Source of the DNA: Chalara sp. BL73
Lineage: Eukaryota; Ascomycota; Leotiomycetes; Helotiales
Length of the DNA stretch: 64,000 bases
Direction of reading: 5' to 3'
NCBI GenBank assembly: GCA_918026815.1
Contig: CAKJVC010000010.1
Coordinates: 2,501 to 66,500, forward strand
Shown: positions 1 to 7,964 of the stretch, piece after piece
Numbering within the stretch: the first letter of the stretch is position 1
Layout of the letters: each line of letters starts with the position of its first letter
Program-made: the position numbers and the translations under genes
The notes under the pieces: model-generated
What the model was told of the DNA's origin: nothing
The model's input: the letters and a program-made list of their open reading frames with translations, nothing else
Database searches by the model: none

Positions 1-125
1 CAAGCATACCGCTACAGCAGCTACAGGCTGACAGCAATAGCGCAGTTGAAAGGATATAAGTGTTTGTATCACTCTCTGTGATACTTCGTATTGATGACTT
101 GCAATTGCTTAAGTCGGTTACCCAC
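1..125. repeat. Dispersed repeat at left edge
   Basis: Bases 61-125 recur almost exactly at 15259-15323 (both contain TGATACTTCGTATTGATGAC and GTCGGTTACCCAC). Bases 1-60 contain CAGCTACAG units and GAAAGGATATAAG, also found in the LTR family at 38.5-40.3 kb. This is retrotransposon-derived DNA with no gene. Confidence 0.6.
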
Positions 126-377
126 TGTAGCAGCCAGAGTCGATTAGGGTGTGAGAGCCAGAAGGTTAGGGTGTGACAGCCAAAGTCGGTTAGGGTCGGG
201 TACAAGCTGTAGGCGAGCCGACAGCCAGCCGGAGGCGTACAGCCACTATGAAGGCGTACAGCCTAGACTATCGTGGGCTCCGATCGATAGAAGGCTTTTC
301 GGGGATACCGACCTCTAGAGCTCGGTGGTTCCGTAGGTCAAGGATACAGCACTGTTGGGCACTGTAAGCACTGTTAT
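126..377 (+). repeat. LTR family A, 5' part, split by the hAT element
   Basis: It starts TGTAGCAGCC and matches 38529-38777 of the uninterrupted copy closely, up to CACTGTTAT. The rest of the same LTR resumes at 6613 after the hAT transposon, so this LTR predates the hAT insertion. Confidence 0.85.
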
Positions 378-520
378 TAGACTGCGAACTGGGGTCCCAC
401 GGGGCGGGTTTTCACCTACTTGACCCCACCCGTCGGGGTCCCACCCCATGGGTTGGGGTCTATCAAAAGCACCCACCCCACCCCATGGGGTCTTGATGGG
501 GTGCCAAGCACCCATTACAT
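378..520 (+). repeat. hAT left TIR and GC-rich subterminal repeats
   Basis: After TAGACTGCG come alternating copies of GGGGTCCCACGGGG, GACCCCACCC, CCCATGGGTTGGGGTC and CCCCATGGGGTC, in both orientations. Such dense subterminal repeats are typical transposase-binding sites in hAT ends. The GC-rich block contrasts sharply with the AT-rich interior. Confidence 0.7.
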
Positions 521-722
521 TTACACGTGACATTACAATAGTTGCTGTACAGTTAGAGAAGTTATACTAATAAGTCTACTAATCAAAAGCTACGCGACAT
601 AAACGTATTAAAATTTTGGTTTGTGAATTTTATTATGTGCTTAGCGCCCTATCGCTAGCGTGTATACCTTTAATAACTCCATTGCTTAACCCATTTCCTT
701 TGTATGAACTGCGTTTGATTCT

Positions 723-1273
723 TTAACACCGGCCTGGGTACTTGTAGCCCGTCATTCCCTCTCTCATTCTTTGAACCAAATGCATATCCTTTACTTGAAT
801 AGTAACTCTCTTAGCGTGGATTGCGGCAAGATTTGTGACTTTAAAGTAATATTAGTATAAATATTAGTATAATGTATTTATATGAAATAACTTACGCTCG
901 AACTCAGCTACCAAAGCAGATTCTGCGGCTTCTTGGAGACATTGTAAAGCACTAAGTTGAATGCGAAATGCGTGTCGAGACGTAATATCATACATTATTT
1001 CCCCTAACTAGTCGAGTAAATGGAGCTTTTGGGATTAAAAGCTCAGTGCTTTTTTGGTATCGTTTGATTTCTCTAAGTGCTTTGGCTACGTTTAAATGTT
1101 AGTTTTATACTAATTATTATATTAATCAACTTACTGCCAGGTTTCAATCGATATTTCTTCTTTGGTACAGCTTTTGCAGAGGTTTTAGCAGAGGTTTTGG
1201 CAGAGGTTTTGGCAGAGGTTTTGGCAGAGGGTTTGCGAGCAGATTTGGTAGCTATTTTCTTGGTACGTGCCAT
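723..1273 (-). CDS. Transposon-borne histone H3 / CenH3-like protein
   Basis: Three exons on the minus strand: 1273-1135, 1085-896 and 838-723, with GT-AG introns (1134-1086, 895-839). The tail starts MARTK, keeps K9-S10 (ATKS) and then has TSAK repeats encoded by a 12-bp tandem repeat. The join at intron 1 restores KPGT, followed by [17 protein letters not shown] (H3 alpha-N) and then PFTRLV. After the fold's QEAAE helix, exon 3 gives [14 protein letters not shown] and KDMHLVQRM (H3 alpha-3), ending about ten residues past canonical H3. The span from REI to FE is 36 residues, two more than canonical H3, as in CENP-A/CenH3. One extra G in the run at 1001-1004 shifts the frame before the REI codons. 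Without it the product is about 147 aa. Two further introns lie in the 5' leader (1326-1280, 1490-1425). Homology is clear. Whether it is expressed, and whether it is H3 variant or CenH3, is open. Confidence 0.85.
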
Positions 1274-1796
1274 TGTAACCTATTAAGATTAGAATAAATA
1301 TTAGTATAATACAGAATAATATGTACCTGTGCAAAGTCGCAAATTATTTTCAGAAAAGGTGAAGGTGAATGTGAATATTGACACGTGAAATTGAAATTAT
1401 AGCTTTGTGATTTCGACGAGAAGACTATAAAGAATTAGTATAATGATTAATATAAAAATAGAATATAAAAAAGATAAATATAATACATACTTGTGTATGG
1501 TGTAGTTGTTGGTAAATTTAATTGAAGGTTAAAAGAAGTCAGGTTTAAAAAAAGTAGTTGGATGCCTTAAAATCGAGGCATAAAAACGCGACTGCCTTAT
1601 TTTTCAGGATAACGCGTACTTTTCCCTCATTCATTCTTTTTGCACCAACTTATTAAATCTGAACAAAGTCAAACATCTATCGCAGTACGTGTTTTTGGTG
1701 TATTATATTAATCTTTATACTAATTTTTGAAGCTCTAGTTCTTGCGAGTTGAAATTTGCAAAATACGCCTACTTTTCGGTTGCGTTACTTTCCAAT

Positions 1797-3102
1797 ATGG
1801 CTTCACCTTTCGAAAAGCAACCTCCTCAGGTAATTTTTATTGAAATATTATATTAATCTGTATACTAATCGGTTTCAAGGATATCATTGTCATTTCTGAT
1901 GATTCAGATCATGAATTTGATATGGATCTTGATTCCTCGCAGCAAATCGGTTCTTCCAATAAACGCAAGCGCAAATCTCCGGGCAGTTTTTTCTACCAAT
2001 GTGCATACTGTTAAAGCTAGAAGAAGACTTGAAGCTATAAAAAGCAACAGTATTCAAAATCAGATCGAAAAAGCGAAAGCCGCAGATCAAGCAGCAATTA
2101 CATACAGAAAAAAAGTACTCAAAAAGTCTGCCGAATTTGCACTCGCATCTGTTGCCGAGCAGAAGCGAATGATTGAGCAGTCTGCTTTGCAAGTTAGAAC
2201 AAAGCGGTTCGTTTAATTTTGATTATACTAATTTTTATACTAACCTGTATAGTGAACGAGATGGCAAAGATTGGAAATCTGTGGCAAAAGCTTTGGGTTA
2301 TGGAGAAATTGGTGGCCTATATGCAATTGATGATGATGGAAATCCAGCATGGGAAGATATTGAGTATGAATCGGAAGACGAATACGAGTTTGAGCATATG
2401 TGGAGATTGAATGAAAAGCAAAACGGTGATAAAGCAGTTGTCGGCAAATCTGCTAAAGAGTTGAAAAATGACAGGATTGCCAAGCATAAACGATCCATTT
2501 TAGTAAGTTTCAGATTAATATAATGATTCGTATAACGCTAATACAATTTCAGGATGCCAAAAAGCTTGAATTTAAGTTTTGGCAAAGAAAATGGCGCCGA
2601 AGCCGTCGATCTTTGTTCCGCAAAATCCGAAAGCTTGCTGCTGGTGGACAGGAATACTTGGAAAGAACAAGCTGTCCTTACATTTACAAGAAGTACAAAT
2701 TTCTACTAATTTTTATACTAATCTGCTAACTGATATAGCAAATTCTATGCGTATAAAACTCCTGAAAGATACTTTACTCAAGGAGAAAAGGCAATTTGGA
2801 AAAATCTTGCAGCATGGGCATACGGAAATGAAGAGTGGATCGATCTGCCGGGCCCTGCAAATTGGTGGCCAGCCGACGATAAGTTAAATGACACAGGATT
2901 CGGCTTCTCCGATTCGTTGACAGGCCATAGAGAAGCGTTTGATATGGTATATGCTACGGAAATTCCGGAAGATGGATCATACGAACGTATTTTCCCCGCT
3001 TATAATGATTTGTTTTTGATGACAGACAATTCTTTAAGTCAAACAATCGTTAAAGCATTCTTTGGTTTACAAAGCAGCTTTCAAAAGCCGCGTAAGCTGT
3101 AA
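1797..3102 (+). CDS. hAT accessory protein with SUMO-interaction-like N-terminus
   Basis: Exons 1797-1829, 1880-2206, 2253-2502, 2553-2692 and 2739-3102 join in frame through GT-AG introns of 46-50 bp, apart from one extra T in the T6 run at 1987-1992. The N-terminus has DIIVISDDSD, a classic hydrophobic-plus-acidic SUMO-interacting motif, then a basic KRKRK stretch (nuclear signal), a charged helical region (KARRRLEAIKSNS onward, probably coiled), an acidic segment (YESEDEYEFEH), a basic RKWRRSRRSLFRK segment and a tryptophan-rich C-terminus (GPANWWPADD). I do not recognise the family. It is transcribed divergently from the H3-like gene, sharing the 1274-1796 interval. A nuclear role alongside the transposase or the histone is only an inference. 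Confidence 0.7.
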
Positions 3103-3340
3103 ATGTATATGTAGTTTTTAAGTATATACAACAAATGAAGCAAGGAACTTTAAGCAGATATATTCAATTTTATACTAATCTTTATACTAATCATTATATT
3201 TTACATTAATTTTTGGAAGTTTAATTATAACCTTTAATATGTACAATTTTTTGGAAGTAGTAATTTAACTTGTGTTTAAATACTTGTTTTTTCTTTCCGA
3301 TTTGATGCTTTTTTTTTTTACTTGCACACTTTTGTTGCTA

Positions 3341-6155
3341 TGGAGTCAAGCAATTCGCAAGACTTTTTCTGATCCTTTTAGCTCATTTGAGCCAAATACT
3401 TCTGACAATTTACTATTTTCGCAAATTGGTCCAAAAAACCTATATTTTCGATGGGAACTCGAATATCACGATAAGTTTGTTGAATGGTGGTTAAGTACAC
3501 AATGGGCAGTTCAAGCAGTTGCAAACCAATCAATTGATTTGGTAAAGCAATTAAATTGGAAATCTCAAAATCGAAAATCTATTGCTTGGAAACAATTCGA
3601 TCAAGGAATACACCGGATCACCGGAGAGCCTAAAGTCATATGTCAAAACTGCAACAAGGTTCTCGCACATCCAAATACGCGGAATACCGGCACAAAAGCT
3701 TTGTCTGGTCATATAGCGTCTCGGCAATGCTTTGTTTATTCTAGCCAAAGTAATACAAGGCAGAAAAAAGTGGAAGACATGTTTCACGCTATCTCTGTAA
3801 GTAGATTAGTATAAATATTAGTATAATGTCTAATATTAATAGCAACCAATCTTTACGAAGCAAGCATTTCACGACCAGGTTCTTGCAACTATTGTTTCAC
3901 TTCGTACTTCTTTCCGCGCAGTCGAAAATCCTGAATGGAGAAAGCTAGCTGTTATGCAAAATCCAAATTTCGAACTTCCTTCTGCAACAACTATGAAGAA
4001 TCGACTAATGGAACAATCAGTCAAACTTGAACAGAACATGCTTTCAAATGTTGTTCCTGGAAGCAAAATTGCAATTTCTCTTGATTGCTGGTCTAGTACA
4101 ACAAGACTATCATTTATGGGTATAATAGCTCACTATATTGATAAGTCATGGGTTCTTTGTCAAGAATTAATAGGATTTGAAAGTTTAGTAAACGTTCATT
4201 CCGGAAATGCGCTTGCTCAAGTTGTCAATAACGTTTTTCAACAGCACAATCTTTTTGATCGTGTTGTTTCAATTACAACTGATAATGCGAGTTCGAATAC
4301 TACAATGGTTCTCGAAATCAACGGATACTTACAAGAAGCTTTGAAAGCTAATAGTATTCTAAAAAAGAAAATCCAACACGTGCCGTGTTTATCGCATGTG
4401 ATTCAGCTTAGTCTTCAAGCACTTTTGGGCTTTGTTCAATTGAGGCCTACTAACGACACATTTGTTCGGAATTGGGTAGCAGAAAAAGAGCTGTCTGATC
4501 TTGAGAGAATCAAAGCTAGTGACAAACGTGGTATTCCATATATACTAGCAAAGGTATGTAACACGTGACTTTTATACTAATTTTTATACTAATCTTATAT
4601 TAGATTCGAAAGCTTGCTATTCTTGTTAATTCCAGTGCACAGCGGAAACATCGATTTCAAAGAGTTCAACAAGAACAAATCAGAGATTCATCTTCTCCGA
4701 ATGATCCAGTTCTTACATTGTTAATTGATGTATGCACTCGATGGGACTCAACAGTGCATATGATTCTTCGTGCATTGCGTCTTAAAGAGTCTATCAATCA
4801 ATTTTGCAGTGCATACGATCCTGCTAAGCCTTTTTTCTTTTTCTGCATTAGAATGGAAAAAACTTGGCTATTTGGCCGATTTGTTACGTCCTTTCAATTT
4901 TTTTTACAACAACAATCGGCAAAACAACAAGCATAACATTGCCTTATGCTTTATCAATTTACGATGAATTGTTTGAACACTTGCAAGAATCTCGCCGAGT
5001 ATTAACCAAAAAGTCTGTTGCTCAACTTTGGGTAAAAGATTTAATTGGTGCGATTAACGCTGCAGAAGCCAAGCTTGATACTTACTATAACAAAACATAT
5101 AGTAGTCTTGGTAGTTTGTATGGCATCGGAGCAATTCTTGATCCAAAATCGAAGCTAAAATGCTTTGAAGAAGATTACTGCTGGCTTAATTTCAAAACAG
5201 TTGATTGGGCCAAAGAATTTGAGCGTCAATTTCGGTCGTTATACGATACGGAATATAAAGAAAAGTCTACGAATGCTGACCGACTTTCTCAAATTCGAGA
5301 AGTTAATCACGACCCTTTAGCATTGGCATTAAGTCGCAAGCGCTTTACTCGAGACATTCAGAACCCTTATCGCAAAGATGATGACTTTTCTCCTTCTGAA
5401 ATTGATGAATGGCTGGCTATGAGTATGTTTACAATTCTACTTTTTATACTAATTTTTATACTAATCTTTGTGTTGTTTTTTTAGAGCCTGATAATCGATC
5501 ACCGCTACTTGTTTGGAAATCGCTTGAAACACAGCTTCCTGGCTTATCAGCAATGGCTAGAGACTTACTTTGTATCCCGATGGCCGGTGTTGGAGTAGAA
5601 CGTGCTTTTAGTTTTGCACGTGATATATGCGGATATCGCCGTGGCCAGCTTCAACCGACAACTATTCGGTCGCTTCTTTTGGTTTATCATTCGCTCGTTG
5701 AACATTCACGAACACGTGAGCTTCAAAATCTACTATTTTCAACTATTAATATCCAGGATATGACACTTGAAGATATGGAAACGGAAATTAAAACGCGAGA
5801 AAATGATCTTGAAGTCCAACTTGATCAAATTGATCTTTGGGAAAATCATTACTATATTAGTGATGAAGAACCAGAAGGAAACGAAGAAGTTCGAACTCGT
5901 CGTGCTCAAGAACGCTGGGATTACAAGATTTCTAAATCTTTACGTCAATCAATTCATCAAAATCAGCCACTTTCGACTACTCAGTTTCAAAATACACTTA
6001 GGAATCGCCGCGAACCGTCAATTGAAACAACGAACTGGGAACTATCTAGTAATAGTAGTCAAGAGCTGCCTCGACTTCCGACTCCTGGTATTGGTAATAT
6101 TGTGCCGGATACTCCAATAGGCATTCACAGGTCAAAAAAGCAAAAAAAAAATTAG
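3341..6155 (+). pseudogene. hAT transposase (frame breaks at three T runs)
   Basis: Introns 3797-3842, 4554-4603 and 5423-5484 join the exons. The N-terminal region has a BED-type zinc finger (CQNCNKV ... GHIASRQC). The catalytic core shows SLDCWSS and ITTDNASSN, the first two acidic sites of hAT enzymes, then CPCLSHV-type and RWDST motifs. The C-terminus (PLLVWKSLE, LSAMARDLLCIP, GVGVERAFSFARD, RGQLQPTTIRSLLL) is the hAT dimerisation domain. The likely start is ATG 3341 (MESSNSQ). Three T runs (3364-3368, 4831-4842, 4898-4905) each shift the frame by +1; everything else reads through to the stop at 6153-6155. It could be inactive, mis-assembled, or rescued by slippage. The family assignment is firm. 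Confidence 0.88.
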
Positions 6156-6475
6156 TTTTAGAATATTAGTGTTGTATTATTATAATTCACAATTTTTTCC
6201 ACTCTATTACAATATGTTTAGATTTAACATTTGAAGTTTAATTTTTATACTAATTTTTATACTAATCAACCACTTTGCATTTCAAGTACTTTTGTAAAAA
6301 CAAGTATACAAAATAGCCTTGTTTAACCTGTGTGCACATAGAAAAATCAATGCCAAAACTGGAAAGAATCATCTCGATACTAGAATACCTCGTATATTTT
6401 TAAAATTCCGCCAGTCCGCCCTACATTCTTGTAGAGGAGTTTGACTGTAGTTTCTATATTTAGTTAATCTTATCG

Positions 6476-6612
6476 GGGCCCCATTGAGGTCCCGCGGGTT
6501 GGGGTCAAAATATACAACCCACCCCACGGGGGAAGCGAGCCTCGAAGACCCGACCCACGGGGTCCCATGGGTCGGGGGCCCCGGCCCGCCCCGTGGGTTT
6601 CTGCGCAGTCTA
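6476..6612 (+). repeat. hAT right subterminal repeats and TIR
   Basis: GGGGCCCC, GGTTGGGGTC, CCCACCCCACGGGG and GGGGTCCCATGGGTC mirror the left end, followed by CGCAGTCTA. Read on the minus strand, the outermost bases and a CCCACGGGGCGGG block match the left end. Confidence 0.7.
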
Positions 6613-6771
6613 ACTGTTATGGGATATAAGGAAGCGCCAGAGCTCCCTGGGGAAAGGCAAGCTTGAGTTTATCTGCTAGACTAACAAGCATACTTCTAAT
6701 ATCAATACATCACTGTTACGTGTTCTTACCTGTTATATTGCAATCCCTCCTGTTGCCCTCTATTTGTTACA
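6613..6771 (+). repeat. LTR family A, 3' part
   Basis: It resumes the LTR interrupted at 377: GGGATATAAGGAAGCGCCAG through GCCCTCTATTTGTTACA, matching 38778-38947 but lacking a short stretch (CTATGACGTTGCCGTA). It ends in TGTTACA, the expected CA terminus. Confidence 0.85.
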
Positions 6772-7604
6772 CTAACCGACTTTGGCTGTTACACCCTAAC
6801 CTTCTGGCTGTCACTGTCACGGTCCTCAATATCGTACCGGCTGTGGAGATGCTCATAGGCTCGCTTACCAGCCCGCCTATGGTGGTGACGTGGTCACGGT
6901 TCTCATGATATGAGGGATGCTACAGCAACAGCTACACCTTTCCTCCTTAGTTTAGTATTCTCGTATTGAAACACCTATTATACGCCCCAACAGGCTCATA
7001 GGATCGTTATCGTGACAGTCACACCCTAATTGACTCTGGCTGTTACAATAAAGCACTGCTCTCCTTCCCTTCTTTTACCTGTAGCTTGTTCTCTTAGTTA
7101 TAACAATTGATGGTTGTTCACACCCTTGAGTCCTTTCTACCTAGATCTACGGATCGAGATCCCTGTTCAGCTTGAGTTGTCACACGCATAGGCCCCTATT
7201 GGGGACTGGGACGGTCGGTAAATTGACTATCATCATCATCATCATCATCGAGTTTATTCGTCTAAAGGAAAACAAGATTAATCACATCTCTGAAGCCTCC
7301 CCGTACCGATACTCCGCATCATATTCGTATTCTTGCATACTTAACTTCAATGCCTTCTGCAAGTCTTCATCGTTCTTATCCTCTATCGCCGTGGCTGTAA
7401 CGTACGGGGTAGCCTTAGGCCTAGGTAGCTGGGCTTGGGGCTCGTTGGTTGGTATGGTATATATGAAATAGACTAGACACTGCTTCTCACTGAGGAGTGA
7501 GCCGTTACAAGTATAACAAAGACTATATTGCTAGACTATAATGAAGTTTGAGCACGAAGCTCCTAAGCTATGAAACTACGACTACTTATATACTATGGTT
7601 GAGC
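6772..7604 (-). repeat. Inverted LTR fragments and microsatellite, no gene
   Basis: CTAACCGACTTTGGCTGTTACACC (in two parts, 6772-6814) and CACACCCTAATTGACTCTGGC (7021-7041) are reverse complements of the 5' end of LTR family A, so at least one inverted, degraded copy abuts the first. A short (ATC)n run lies at 7228-7250. I see no supportable gene here. Confidence 0.6.
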
Positions 7605-7860
7605 TGGAGTCTCTTGGAGTCCCTGGAGTCCATATGGACTCCCAAGACTCCTTCAGACTCTATCACGTGACACGGTCGCGGTTTCCAGGGGTTAATAAGC
7701 CGTCTGCTCCTTTACCCACTTAAAGTCCCAGGACACTGGCTAATCCTGGGACCCACATCCCTAGGATCCCCATTGGTCCCGGGACGCCAGAGCGTCCTGG
7801 GGCTCCTCTCCTGGGACCTCAGCAGGTCCCAGGATTCGGTTCGTGACAGTGGCACGGCCC
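7605..7860. repeat. Dense palindromic 10-mer tract
   Basis: GGAGTC/GACTCC inverted copies (7607-7660) are followed by six or more copies of CCTGGGAC or GTCCCAGG in both orientations (7725-7845). The arrangement resembles subterminal repeats of a DNA transposon, but I could not find matching ends. Confidence 0.5.
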
Positions 7861-7964
7861 TTGCCTTTGTTTTGATGGTGCACTTCCAAGAGGCTTCGCT
7901 TCTTGATGTATTCCATCACAATATTTTCTTCCGTCCTCTCTTGTGTCGTTCCCCCCCGCTGTCC

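Larger units (their letters stand above)
851..6263. repeat. Two-box AT-rich motif repeated in every intron of the hAT
   Basis: The unit is approximately TATACTAAT + TTTATACTAATC or its reverse complement. Copies lie near 851-873, 1104-1128, 1288-1310, 1434-1456, 1704-1728, 1847-1872, 2223-2244, 2511-2535, 2704-2723, 3170-3196, 3804-3826, 4571-4594, 5441-5466 and 6241-6266. Eleven of them sit inside introns inferred independently from frame and splice sites; none is in an exon. Relative to transcription eight are forward and three (1086-1134, 2503-2552, 3797-3842) are reversed, so the motif is not simply the branch point. Confidence 0.8.
378..6612 (+). mobile_element. hAT-superfamily DNA transposon with three genes, complete ends
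   Basis: The ends are inverted: TAGACTGCG at 378 and CGCAGTCTA at 6604-6612. The flanks are a perfect 8-bp duplication ACTGTTAT (370-377 and 6613-6620), the length expected for hAT. The uninterrupted LTR at 38529-38947 shows the empty site with one CTGTTAT. Cargo: an H3-like gene (723-1273, minus), an unknown spliced gene (1797-3102, plus) and the transposase (3341-6155, plus). The interior is visibly more AT-rich than the neighbouring host genes, which fits a foreign origin (inference). At 6.2 kb with accessory genes it is larger than typical single-gene fungal hATs. Confidence 0.92.

Noticed and set aside
140..200. TTAGGG words suggesting telomeric repeat
   Set aside because: They occur singly within LTR family A (GGTTAGGGTGTGACAG) and are not tandem.
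1077..1286. Plus-strand frame opposite the H3-like tail
   Set aside because: It is the antisense of the 12-bp TSAK repeat; the minus strand has the histone match and proper splice sites.
843..6266. TACTAAT boxes as ordinary branch points
   Set aside because: Three copies are reversed relative to transcription and separate CTAAC/CTAAT branch sites exist there, so branch-point function alone does not explain the pattern.
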